DNA of 64,000 bases from Caprella mutica (lineage: Eukaryota; Arthropoda; Malacostraca; Amphipoda; Caprellidae): assembly GCA_947561585.1 (NCBI GenBank), contig CANNZV010001629.1, positions 1-64,000 of the forward strand. The letters are read 5' to 3'. Each line of letters opens with the position of its first letter. The stretch's first letter is position 1. Under the pieces are notes generated by a model. It was not told the origin of the DNA and ran no database searches. It worked only from the letters and a program-made list of their open reading frames with translations. Positions 19,600 through 31,324 of this stretch are shown here, in pieces. The translations under genes and the position numbers were made by a program.

Positions 19600-22590
19600 G
19601 TAAGGTCCAGCTCTATACATGTTGATACCTGCAAGCTTAATTTGGATCTGCTGTTTGTGGTTTGAAAGAAAAACTGAAGCTGAAAGTTGAACGTACAGCA
19701 CAACTCGAAAGCGAATTGAACACTACGAAAAGAAATTACTGTGAATTAGCAGAATGTCTTGATGAAGTGAAAACAAGTTTGAGGGTTAACATGTTGATAC
19801 TATCAGGTGGAGAAATCCGTTATTACTCCTCAGGAGAATGTAGCACTGGTTGTCAGGAACCTAGTTAAGAGTATGTTGACCTATGACCTGGGAGTCGATG
19901 ATCTTGTTACTGCATTCAGAATAAGTCAATAGGCAAAGGACATGTCTCTCAAAAGTCAGAAAAGGAGAATTGTTGTAAAATTTAAACGATGGGATCAAAG
20001 AGAAGATGATTTTCTGACGTTCAACAGGACTAAACCCACTGGGGTATGTATCAATAAACATCTCTTGGCATCACGCTCTACAATTCTCTACACCCCTAGA
20101 TAAGCAAAAAAGCTTCATCCTAACTAGATTGACGGTTGCAGCTCTGCTGGGGATGGGATTTTTGTTTGGCTCAAGTCAGATGGACACCCAAATGTTGAGG
20201 TGATTGTTAATTCGACAATGAAGCTCGATGAACTGTTGAAAAATAGTGTAGGCATTACCTCTGACTCATTGATGGGCAATGAACGGAAAAATTGACTAGA
20301 TAACTGCAGTGTCACGCTTCTACACTATGTCAGTGTTTGTTTGACAATCATGATTGGATGTGTAGATTTATGCAGCACTACTTTTAATGCAATCACATAT
20401 ATTGAAAAATATGTGTTTAGTACATGTTTTGAATTGGCAAAATTCATGGTAGTCTTTTGTATACTGAGGTATACAATAAGCTTTGCTGCAACGGATGTGT
20501 TGATGAATATGCTGCGGTGCCTTGATGGCCGTGTTTTATTAGGTGGTGACATTTTAACTCTAGAGCTATCAACAATTTTATTACTGAAATGCAATCTATT
20601 TCATACTCACCATCTATATTAAACCTACAAGATTTCCTCCTGGTGAATCTTCCGATATTTTACCTAGTTTACTTTATCATATATGAATTAATTCTTTGTG
20701 TTGTCTCTCTAGTGGTATTCTCTCGTTTGATCTGACTGACCATTGTCCCACTTTTGCACATATAATCTTGACTACACGAAAATGCTCTGGCAAAAAGAAG
20801 ATCAGTTTCTGACATCATTCTGAGGAGCTCAATACTATTTTTGCTGGTAAATGGTCTGATATTAATTGACTTTGGATAACACTTTGGTGGGTGACCCAGG
20901 GGGAAAGGTGGATTTGTTCATCGATATTGTAAATAAAGTATATTGTAATACTTTTTCCATTAAAACTAAATATTTATCTTATAAAACACTATCAAAACAT
21001 TGGCTAACTACAGGTTTATTGAAACTAATCATAAAAAGCTTCTTTTTTAAAATGTACAAGTTAGGCCGCAAACAAAATTTTTAAAAATAGACTTACAAAT
21101 TCAATTAGACAAGCCAAGTGTAACCATTACTTGAATTCATTTGAGTTAAACAGACTTAATTTGAGGAAGACATAGTAACTGATCAGATATTATCCGATGG
21201 GCCATGCGAGGGGGGAGTCGATTGGGAGAATAATTGTTAATAATGTTGAAACAACTAATACTTCCTTAATTGCTGAGGAATTTAATCAATATTTTCCAAA
21301 TATTGCCAGTTACTTAGACTCTCAAATCCCCCTATCTGGTAGATCTCCTTATGATTTTATTCGAACCAGCAACTTAAACCATATATTTTTATCGCCTGTG
21401 ACTGAAGATGAGATTGTGTGTGCTTTGGGTGGCTTGGAGAGTTGTTCAGTGGGTATTGATTCTGTCCCAGTTAAGTTGCTTAAGTTAGCAAAACACATTC
21501 TCTTTTTACCTATTTCTTCCTTGATTAACGAATCATTCAATGTTGGTATTTTCCCTGAATCTTTGAATTGCGCTAGAATTTTACTAATCCACAAAGGGGG
21601 TTCTCCTCTACATTTGGGTAATTATAGACCTATTTCATTACTGCCAGTTTTGAGTAAGTTGTATGAACGCTGCATGTTTGACAGACTAATAAATTTCTTT
21701 GAGAGGTCTCATTCGATCACTGACTCTCAATATGATTTTAGAAAGAAAAAGTCAACTCAATTAGATGCTATACTTAATTTTATTGAAAAGGTATATAATG
21801 GCTTGGATGCTAATTAAGGAACATTGTCTGAGCGTCTTTGTGGATTTTAGAAAAGCGTTTGACACTGTCAATCATGATGTTATGCTGGGCAAGTTATTTA
21901 GGTATAGTACATATAAGGGGAAGATGTTGGGAGTGGATAGTTAGTTACCTCAGGGATAGACGCTAATATGTTGCCATAGGAAACCAAAATAGTTAGATTA
22001 GTGTCAGCAACATTGGTGTTCCCCAAGGATCCATCTTGGGACCTTTACTTTTTATTACGTATATAAATGACATGCCTGGTATTTCTGAAGTGTTTTCTTG
22101 TGTGATGTTTGCTGATGACACAACTTTGTTATTCAACAGTACATGTCCACATGAATTCATTGCAGCAGCCAATAGAGAATTGGCCATTTGGTGAGTGGGC
22201 TTCGTGTAATAGGTTATCTGTCGGAGACTGCAACTGACAAGGTGTTCGCATCATTATGCTGGTATACTAAAATTTAACAACTTGCCTGATTATATTAAAT
22301 CTGCAGATAGACTTTCGTTGTTTAAAAAAGATCTGAAGAATTTCTATTTAGCGGATTATATGCGAATTTAATTTTTAATTCTAGTTTGTTGCTGTGTCTT
22401 TGTATAAGCATGATTGCATTATAAATCTCTTTGTTTTATAAATATAGATCTAGACAATAATTATTTTCCAACTCATGTTTTTAATGTTTTCTACCCAAAA
22501 AGTTTTTCTACTTATATGTAAGCTTCAGTTCTATGTATATTTGTATACTTTTTTTTTCTCAATAAATATTATTATCATCATCATAAATAT
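19600..22590 (+). pseudogene. decayed LINE (Jockey/CR1-like) with FP-like ORF1, endonuclease and reverse transcriptase
   Basis: Pieces of a LINE lie in order on the plus strand, split by stops and frameshifts. 19,640-20,280: an ORF1 with a coiled coil (AQLESELNTTKRNYCELAE) and a segment like the baculovirus FP25K-type domain found in some LINE ORF1 proteins (IVVKFKRWDQR, FVWLKSDG). 20,500-20,770: C-terminal endonuclease (RCLDGRVLLGGD, PTRFPPGESSD, LTDHCPTFA). 20,930-21,080: the post-endonuclease linker (KYLSYKTLSKHWLTTGLLK). 21,197-22,130: reverse transcriptase with NYRPISLLPVLSKLYERC, FVDFRKAFDTVNHD and [10 protein letters not shown]. The RT C terminus resumes after a deletion near 22,240 (LKFNNLPDYIKSADRLSLFK). 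The end is an ATTATTATCATCATCAT tail at about 22,590. All reading frames are broken, so it is inactive. Confidence 0.8.
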
Positions 22591-22749
22591 TTACCTATTT
22601 ATATATTACCATTTCACATAAACGGTCTAATCTGTCGATTTTATGAACTAAAATGCCATTTAATCCTCGTAAATACTTATTTGATAGTCTTAAAGGAATA
22701 AGTATAATTCTATTTTTTTTTTCTAAAATGCCTTTTATATGTCCTAACT

Positions 22750-23085
22750 AGATAACGTGCACTCTTAAAGTGCATACCTTCGCCACCGTTTGTAAATGAC
22801 CTTAAACTTTAACTTGTTAGCTCCCAAATTTTAATAAACTGGTTCATGGGTAATGAACAATCATCCCACCAACTTTCAGGCAATCAAGTAGAATACTTTT
22901 TGAATTATTGAGTTATAAATGAACTTGACCTTTGACCGGATCGCTTCCAAGAATTTACCAGATGGTTCCTGGACATTGACAAATTATCAAATTTAGTTGA
23001 ATTATTTTTTCTGTTATGCGAATAACAAGATGATAAACAAATAAATGCCCCCTAAAATATAACCTTCCCAAATCGTGCTTTACTC
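22750..23085 (+). repeat. dispersed repeat, copy B
   Basis: It starts near GTGCACTCTTAAAGTGCATA and CCTTCGCC, has CCCACCAACTTTCAGGCAAT and TTGACCTTTGACC (22,925-22,937), and ends with AATAACAAGATGATAAACAA and ATATAACCTTCCC. The order of words is the same as in copy C. Confidence 0.7.
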
Positions 23086-23089
23086 TTAT

Positions 23090-24215
23090 GAATAAAAGAG
23101 TAATTTGATGTATTTTGTGTCGATGCTACAATTAACTAATACCTACGTTGCTACTGATGCATTTCCAAATACTATAAATCAAATCATGATCAATTTACCT
23201 TCCATTATTTATGCAATTTCATTCCTCTTAAATACATATTCTATTCCTAGTATTTAATTAATAGATACAAAAAGGTTCATCAATATTTTTTAAAATTTAA
23301 ATCGAGTATATACTTTATATTAATTTTTCACCATGGTCACAGTAAAATTTTGTCCCCTGCGTCAGGAAATGCATACACATCGGTACCGCTCTCTGTGAAC
23401 ACTCAGACTCTAATGGAAATGATGTGTGAAAGAACTTTACTGTCATGACTTGAAATAAAGTTATCATACCTAATGTACCACCGATTCATAATTAATCCTT
23501 TTACATTTTATATACTTTACATCCAATAATAATGATTTATATTTTAATGTTAATTATTCTCTATATAGATTATGATATTAATTCTATAGTGTGTAACATT
23601 AGAATCATTTCGCCGAGAAGAATTTTTTTAAAAGTCCCGTTACTCTATTTTTTTATTACTCTATTCACCAGAACTAAAGTTACTGGTTATAAAACAATTG
23701 GAAATAAATAGAACCATTTAAAATTGGTTCTATATGTTTATTATAATATGTAATTAAAGTTATTCCTGAAAAAAATACTTCTACTCTCCGAAAGTCTTTT
23801 AAAGTTACTTTTCTTGAATGATGCAGCCGCAATGACGTATGGCGGCTTTAACACTACCCATCTTTTTTATCATCGATAATTATAAACACCGGTTGAATGC
23901 CAACGATTCACGTTTATAATTTTCGAACTGGGTTACAAGAGCCGCGGAGCGCAGTCTTAAAATATCTAATCTATTGGATAAAATACAATGATATATTCAA
24001 TTTTTTACAAACTTGACAAAAAAAAAAAATATATTGGGAAGATCAATTTAACGTTCTTTATTTCCTTCCTATATTTTTATTTGACAAAGTTATTTTAGAG
24101 ATTTGCAAATCAATGTAGATTAATAATTAGGAGCATTTATATCTCAGAATCTGATGCATTAAAATTTTCCTCACATTTACAGTTGAAAATATTTACCAAT
24201 TTATTATCCTTAGTC
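23090..24215. other. AT-rich non-coding DNA
   Basis: Nothing recognisable on either strand. Confidence 0.4.
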
Positions 24216-24216
24216 T

Positions 24217-24873
24217 GATTCACACCATAGCTCCAGTCACGCTCCAGTCACTGTCCGGTCCAATATTCTTTAATGCATTTCACGTAAAGCATTCACACTG
24301 GCAGTGCCGGTCAGGTCACGCTCCGGCCACGATCTAATCAGAAGATATTTTGACTGGAGCGTGATCGGACTGTTGCTGGTGTGAACTACCACCGCGCTCT
24401 GCAGTCACGGTCCAGTTTTATTATTTCAGTGTTTTTCTTGAATATTATAGATATATATTACTTCTTTTCTTACAGCCAGACTTTCTCTAGGAGCAATTTT
24501 TTTTATCAGTGTGGCATGTTCCTTTTCTAAAATCATTTTCAATTTTACAGATTTTTTTCATAAGTTTAAACAGTCATTCGAAAATACGTAACTGAAAAAT
24601 TTAGTATAGTCATTTATTAGATAGGAAACAACGAGTAGATATCCTTCACACTTACTATCTTTTCGCATAGGATGAACTCAGAATCTTTTCTTTTTTGTTT
24701 TCTCTCATCTTGTTCATCATTTATTAAGTGCAATGATAATCACTGCAAAATCAGATGATATGGAAGGGGCGGGAGCTAGAGCGGACCGTGACCGGACCGA
24801 ACATGTAAATGCACCAGGATGAGACCGGTCCGCGACTGGAGCGAGAGCAGAGCATGGTGTAAATCAGTCCTTA
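24217..24873. mobile_element. short element with about 50-bp terminal inverted repeats
   Basis: The left end reads CTGATTCACACCATAGCTCC then AGTCACGCTCCAGTCACTGTCCGG. The reverse complement of the right end reads CTGATTTACACCATGCTCTG then a similar CGCTCCAGTCGCGGACCGG. The ends are GC-rich and the centre AT-rich with no frame, so this is a non-autonomous DNA element. TTA flanks both sides and may be the target duplication. A second inverted pair lies inside (about 24,330-24,420). Confidence 0.7.
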
Positions 24874-24879
24874 TAGATT

Positions 24880-26440
24880 TAATCGATTTTCATTTCATAT
24901 ACTAATAGTAGTTTTCGAATAAGAGATAACTGTGAATATTATGAAATTTCTCCAATATCGTTTTGAGTTCGTTTTCATCACTAAAACCTAAATTTAGGAA
25001 ATATCGTAAAGCCTCTATATACAATATCTTATATTTCAGAGTATATATATGAAATATACGAAAAAATCAAATCCTATAATAAGAGACAAAAAGACCAAGA
25101 TGTATAAATATAGTACATAAATTTATTGAATGAATAAATACACAGAAAATTTTTGAGTTGATAGTTTATACATAGAACACACATCCGAACAAATTCTGTT
25201 ATCCCGATTCTGTATGAAATATAAATGACGCACAAACTTCTTACAATATTTTTGATTTTACTTTATGTGCCAATTAAAGCAAAATAAAATATATTTCCAA
25301 CCGATAGATAACTGGACCTGTGTACAGATTATTTCTTTTCATTAAAGCAAAGTAAAGTCATGACATTATGGAGGGTTACCGTCGACCATATATTATACAC
25401 CCAAATGCCACCTGTCTCGCCATATTCTACCTACATTCCCACTGCGTTTCATACTTAGCATAGTGACTGTTCCTCGGCTTATCCCATTCCTTATTATTCT
25501 CCTAAGAGCATTATATTGCACTGTCTGGTATCTATCCTGGAGCTATTGGCTTGGAATTAACTATAAACTGTACGTTACGTTCCTACATTAACTCTATATT
25601 CCATTGCTGAATCTAACAAAGAGATGAATTTAAAAACCTTTTATTCCGACATTTAAGAAATGTATATATTCTAATCTCACATTTTAAAGACACGAAGATT
25701 TCACTGTCAGTGTAAATTAGGGGTACAGTTATATACTTCCTTATAAACACTACTATTTCTCTCAGAAACCTAATTTGAAAGTACCAGTAATGCTTCTACT
25801 TTCGAGAAATATTTCGGAGACTTTTTCTAACATAGTACACTATGACGGATGGAGAGATATTAGTGAAAGTCGAACCCTGGACTTCATTATTGTAGAACTC
25901 AGGACTGATAGTCTTTACTCAAACGTATGCTTATGGAGTTACTCAATTCAAGTCGATACTGTGAGAGATTGTTGCAGTAATTAACTTAATTATCACCATC
26001 AGTAACCTCACCACTCTAACTAATTGAAACACTTGCCCCTAAATTGAAGTCGATGACTGCCCGAGAGGTGGCGCTGTACGCTTCATTTCGATCATCTTTG
26101 AATGAATATATTCTCTTTGAGATGTGTCAATTTATACTGGTGAAATGTAATCAGTTAAAACGTGATTAAATTAAATGTGTCTGTCACTCAGAAAATCTCA
26201 GATGAACATTAACTATGAATAGAAAAATAATATATAGCAAAAAATAAAATTTTCTCTATGGAGAGACAGGATTTTAGAGAAAGAATGGAAATGTTCATAG
26301 TTACTCCTCATTCAATAACGTTTTGATCTAAGATTTTCAAACTTTTTAGAATTCTTCAATTAAAATCAATTAATTTGACTAATCTCCCTTCGGTCAAATA
26401 ATTACAATTTATAAATAAATTCAATAATTATATCGTGAAG
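24880..26440. other. AT-rich non-coding DNA
   Basis: The 69-codon plus-strand frame at 25,775-25,984 has no domain. I see no RNA gene. Confidence 0.4.
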
Positions 26441-26446
26441 TATATA

Positions 26447-27060
26447 CAGGGTGTTTCATATTAGTTCCGTCAAAATTTGACAGCTTGCATAAAAAAAATA
26501 AACACGTTTTTAGGAATAACAAAATGTCCAAAAGTGCTTTTTTGTCAAGATATTTTGTCAATACCCTTATTCTAGGATAATTTTTGACATAAAAATAAAT
26601 TATCAAAAAGCTTAGTTTTCAAGATTCTGACTTTGAAGTTTTTAAAGAACTCCTACCTAGATATTCACGAGTACTTACGTTCCTAACAGATGGTTAGTGG
26701 TGGAAAATTAAGCATTACAGTCCTAATATACCTATTTTAATGTTATTAAATGCACAATAATTGTTCGAAGTGTCAGCCCCCAGCTTCAATGCAGATCTGA
26801 CACCTCATCTGAAGGTTCTTGAAAAAAATCTGAAGAGTCTAGAAAATTCAAGAGACTCTTCAATTTTGAAAACTAAGCAGTTTTTATAATTTAAGTTTTC
26901 GTGAAACAATGCCTGTTTTATTTGAAATTCCTTATGTTTATCAAAATTTAGCCATGGATCATAATATCAATTTATCGATAATGAAGCAGTTTTGGACATT
27001 TTGTTATTCCTGAAAAATTATTTATTTTGGTTTTGAACGGAACTAAAATGAAACACCCTG
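26447..27060. mobile_element. mariner-like MITE, 614 bp
   Basis: The left end CAGGGTGTTTCATATTAGTT is the near-exact inverse of the right end (CAGGGTGTTTCATTTTAGTT read on the minus strand). The match extends imperfectly about 90 bases inward, including GGAATAACAAAATGTCCAAAA on both sides. There is no transposase frame. A TA precedes the left end, as expected for the superfamily. Confidence 0.8.
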
Positions 27061-27064
27061 CATA

Positions 27065-29480
27065 ATTTTATTTTTTTTAATTACTATTTATTTATAGATT
27101 ATAGGTAATATTGAAGGGAATTAAAATATAATGAGAAAAATAACACAACACATCAATTCCCAATATATATTTTGTCAATTTAAACACTTAGTTCACTTCA
27201 ATAGGTCTCTCAAGAATTGCATAACTACCAATCATTTCAACAGTTTTAGAGTATGATATACATTGCATCGTACGCTAGACACATTATTACGAGTATACAT
27301 TCATATTTCTAAATAGTTCATATTGAAGATCTGTTAATAAGATGATATAAAGTTATTGATATTCATTATGAATTTTACCATTCATTTTCCGATATGTCAT
27401 TTTAGAAAAAATTGAAATGTTGGATAATATTTTCTTACAATTCTCTATTTTCCAGAAATTTAGAAATGGAAGACAAAGTTTCAAAATGATGTATGGGTGG
27501 ATTTGCTTAGGAACAATTCAATTGATATTTAACATAGAATATAGTTTTGATTTCATTTTAGAATATATTATTTGGAAGACTTTTATATGGATGTAGTATT
27601 TCTTATTTCAATCAACACATTCATATCATTCTGCATAAATTTTACTGTTTTTAATCAAAGAATTTGAAAAGTAAATTCATAAAAGAAAGTATAATATCAG
27701 GTTACTTAAGGAATAACCATTTAACATGGAGATTGATAACCCCTCTACCCAGTACTTTCTTTGATAGGTAACATCACAACAATATTATTATTAATGGGAA
27801 GACTGCATAAGGGTTCAAGATTGGTAGGCCTACATACTCAAACATTATCCTAAGCATCGGCAAACTAACCTCATTTCATTAATGTCGGCTTCTTGCAAAA
27901 GGCTCATATAATTCAATTTATATGCTCGGAAGATCTGAGGCTGGCATGAATCATCTTAACATGACACCATCATGTTATTTATGTGATGCACGGAGAGGAA
28001 GACTTTGGTTCTTCTTATACTTTCTATAGGCAAGAGCCTAAATTCATATAATATAAATGTGGAAGTTAGAGACTATTTATATAAAAGTCAATTTCATAAT
28101 AATTTGTTTATCCTAATTTTTGATTCAATTGGATATTTTCTCTTACTAGTACTGGCATCTTGTAAGAAAAGTGAGTGAGGGGCGATCTAAACCCCGTGAG
28201 AGGGGATTTAGAGGGAATAAAGCCCCCCGGATGATCCCCACAGATGAGTTTGCCTTTGTGGAGAATACCTTCACTCGTAATTCACTTTTATTCAATCAAC
28301 ACTTTAAATTCAATAATTGGACACATTTTAGTGACTGTTGTAAGAGGTATTCCTACAACAATGATATTCTTAAATTATTATTATTGTATGTTAAGCTACT
28401 GATGTTGTTTGGGTAATTATTGTGTTACCATAGCAACTACTTACAGTCATCATAACACTGTTTATGCTTTTCAATGCAAACAAAAGTACAGTAGGTTAAA
28501 CATGTACATCAAACAAACTGCAAGCTATTAGGTCCGAGTAAGCGACAGGCTATTCTTATTTTGTCGATAACTTATAAAGGGTCGGAGCAGAGCGAAAACA
28601 ACAGCTGTTTCCAAGCAGTGATTTATGCACAGGATTTTGGATAAGTCATTTGGTCTTCAGATATTTCAATAAATAAGCCGCAGAATATTATGCTGTTCTT
28701 CGAGTTTAGTGAACCATAATACTGATAATGTTGGAAATAATTAATATATGATGTCAGATTGTGTGGGTTAATTGCAATTTTGTGTGACAAATTGGATTTT
28801 GAGATGCATTGCTATTAATGGTTATTGAAAGGTAGTTTAACGCTACTTAAGTGATAAATATTAGTTTTAGCTGAATGTCTTCCTTTTCGATATGTTTTCA
28901 GAGTTGATGTTAATCCGTAGAAATTCAGTATTCACTTTTGTTCATCCATTTGCTCTGAAAAAAATAAACACAATTCAAATACTGATATTACTGGAGTTAT
29001 ATAGTTAATACTACATAAAATAATTATTTCTCTTTATCATTAGAAACTTCAAGACGCATAAAAGGTTACGCTCGAAACCACCTGTCGTGAAATTCTTTTC
29101 GAAACCAGTACCTATGAAAGCTTAACTTGTAGTATATTGTCCCTGAGCAACTTATAATTCCTTTGTCCTACCACAACTCTGGGACAAAGTTTGTCCTTTT
29201 ATTGGAGTGTTTCTATCGCACCAAAAGTTTGAAATCTAGACCGGTTTTAACTTTTTGGTAAGATGGAATTTCTTCTATAAAGGTTTATTGCAATTTTTCG
29301 TGTTCCGGAGTACCTTACTTAGCTACAAAAACTCTAGGAATTATTAATATCAAACTTTTGCTGAGACAAATTAGCATACAGGGAAAATACTTGCAGATGT
29401 TTTCTGATTTTACAATTTATAACTTTTACATTATATATTGAATTACTGTATTGAATTATACTCTTCTCTACATAAACTAC
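27065..29480. other. non-coding DNA downstream of the neuropeptide gene
   Basis: Mostly AT-rich. A short GC-richer patch at 28,170-28,250 carries an 81-codon frame without a recognisable domain. Confidence 0.4.
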
Positions 29481-29483
29481 ATA

Positions 29484-29489
29484 TTTATT
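29484..29489 (-). terminator. poly(A) signal AATAAA of the neuropeptide gene
   Basis: AATAAA on the minus strand, about 170 bases after the stop codon at 29,660. Other A/T-rich variants are nearby. Confidence 0.45.
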
Positions 29490-29659
29490 TATGTTTGATA
29501 TTAAAGTTTCCTTTGGTTTTTATATATTTATATTTGGTTAAAAATATTTTCATTTGGAGTTTATATAGTTGAGGATTATTATCTACTTTATCTTATTAAG
29601 TCATTCAAATTATTTAAATATGATATACTTTTTTTTTCTTTAGTATATTTATGAACTAC

Positions 29660-31321
29660 TTAATTAGGCTTACTTTCAGAATCATCGGAGTAGTGTTTGA
29701 ATTCTTCACTCTGGTCCACATCCAAGTTTAGTCCAGAATTGTTTGCACTTCTTTTAGCTCGTGATTGTTCTGTGTCTGGGTTTTTCTCTTCTGCTGGTTT
29801 CATTTGCTCACTTGTTGATGAGATGTTCAAATTCTGGGTGTTATTTTCATCGTCGCTGGAAATCATGGAGTCATCAGATCGTTTGTGCAAAGTAGAGCCC
29901 AAAAATCTCTTGTCAGCACCGTTGACATAATTCATTCGTGAATTTATTGTTGATCCAATAAATCTCTTGTCTTCGTTCAAGAATTTCATTCGTGAATTGA
30001 TGGCTGAGCCTAAATATCTCTTATCATAATTGTTCGGTGCATAAGCTGTGTCTGCATCTAGTAATGATCCAACGAATCGTTTATCCATTGGATCAGCCCT
30101 CTCCGAGAAATAATCACCATCACTATCCAAGAGAGAGGCAAAATGTCGTTTATCAGGTCGATCATCCCTCAGAGAACCAAGGAATCGCTTTTCTAGAGCT
30201 TCCAGCTCCAACTCTTCTTCTGATATTCCACTGTCTCCATAGTTCGGATCTCTCTTCCCTGCTCTGAATCGCATAGCAGATCCAATATGCTTCTTTTCTG
30301 GTTGATGGTAGTTAGAGCTCTTCAACAGACTGCCAAAAGTGCGTTTATCGTTCGGGTTTCCAATAGCAAGGTCATCTTCATCGTAATCTCGCTTGTTCAT
30401 GCCTCGAAGAGAACTAATGTGCCGTTTAACAAGATTTTTATTGGATTGGTACGGGCTATCTCGGTTGATCAAAGAAGCCAAGTATCTCTTCTCAATAGAA
30501 TTACCTTGTCTGTCATACATTGAGCCTAAAATTTCGTTGCTGGAACCATATGGTACATCATCCAAACTGTTTGATTTCAACAAAGATGCAACAAATCTCT
30601 TATTTTCATTCTTGGTATTGTCCAACAGGGATGAATAGAATCGTTTGCCGAGCATTCCGTTTTCTTGGAATGTTTTCCCAGCACTGTACGGTGTTTGCCT
30701 ATTGATCATTGAAGCTAGATTACGTTTTTCAAGTCCTTCCCCGGGAGCACTATCACCATTCTCCAATAAATTGTTGAAAAATCGTTTCGAAGGAGGGTCG
30801 AAATAATTATATCGTCTATTCGTTCGTGGGTATATGCTTGGTGGTGGTATTTCTGACTTCAGGAGGGAGGCAAAGTACCTCTTTCCAGGTGAACCATAGT
30901 ATCTGTTTGGAATATAGCTGAACGACCGCATAGCACTACCGACATGACGCTTGTTCCCAGCCAAGAATGAGGGTATGGTTCTGCTATTCACAAGAGCAGC
31001 TAAGTTCCTTTTTTCAACGTTATAACGGTGATCGTAATCCACGGCATCATTTTCATCAAGTGGCTCTAAGAAAGTTTCATATTCTGGTTCTTCAATAATT
31101 TCTATTTTCCCATCATCTGATTTCTTTTCAGTTAATCCTCCGGATCTTGCAATCCACGCCATGTTTCGTTTGTAAGATCGTGGATCGAAGGAAAATTTTC
31201 TCTGGCCGCTTCTGGCCACCCACGCAACGTTTCTTTTCACAGGATGTTTCAAAGAGGAATTCTCGCCATCGTCCTTCGCAGCAGAAGGATTTACGTCAGA
31301 GTTGGCAGCAATCATAGCAAT
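29660..31321 (-). CDS. NPLP1: neuropeptide-like precursor 1 (NPLP1), main coding exon
   Basis: A 551-residue frame follows a clear 3' splice site (TTTTCAG|ATTGCT at 31,322). Its start IAMIAANSD looks like the end of a signal peptide, so the true start lies in an upstream exon. The protein is a string of peptides between KR sites. Nineteen share the pattern aromatic/Asn/His-x-(A/G)-S-(L/A/T): NVAWVARSG, NMAWIARSG, HVGSAMRSF, YFASLLKS, NLASMINRQ, FVASLLKSN, YLASLINRD, HISSLRGMN, TFGSLLKSS, HIGSAMRF, FLGSLRDD, HFASLLDSD, FVGSLLDAD, YLGSAINSR, FIGSTINSR and others. Three end in GKR and so would be amidated. The pattern matches insect NPLP1 precursors; in Drosophila one NPLP1 peptide activates the receptor guanylate cyclase Gyc76C. 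An acidic tail follows the last repeat. Products are expected to be secreted from peptidergic neurons. Confidence 0.93.
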   Translation of the reverse strand: MAMIAANSDVNPSAAKDDGENSSLKHPVKRNVAWVARSGQRKFSFDPRSYKRNMAWIARSGGLTEKKSDDGKIEIIEEPEYETFLEPLDENDAVDYDHRYNVEKRNLAALVNSRTIPSFLAGNKRHVGSAMRSFSYIPNRYYGSPGKRYFASLLKSEIPPPSIYPRTNRRYNYFDPPSKRFFNNLLENGDSAPGEGLEKRNLASMINRQTPYSAGKTFQENGMLGKRFYSSLLDNTKNENKRFVASLLKSNSLDDVPYGSSNEILGSMYDRQGNSIEKRYLASLINRDSPYQSNKNLVKRHISSLRGMNKRDYDEDDLAIGNPNDKRTFGSLLKSSNYHQPEKKHIGSAMRFRAGKRDPNYGDSGISEEELELEALEKRFLGSLRDDRPDKRHFASLLDSDGDYFSERADPMDKRFVGSLLDADTAYAPNNYDKRYLGSAINSRMKFLNEDKRFIGSTINSRMNYVNGADKRFLGSTLHKRSDDSMISSDDENNTQNLNISSTSEQMKPAEEKNPDTEQSRAKRSANNSGLNLDVDQSEEFKHYSDDSESKPN

Positions 31322-31324
31322 CTG

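Noticed and set aside
19201..19600. Plus-strand mini-gene: short ATG exon with donor CTAG|GTAAGT and an acceptor CTCAG before GAGGAAGACC-like codons
   Set aside because: The joined frame stops after about 20 codons and has no domain; it may only be the upstream edge of the LINE.
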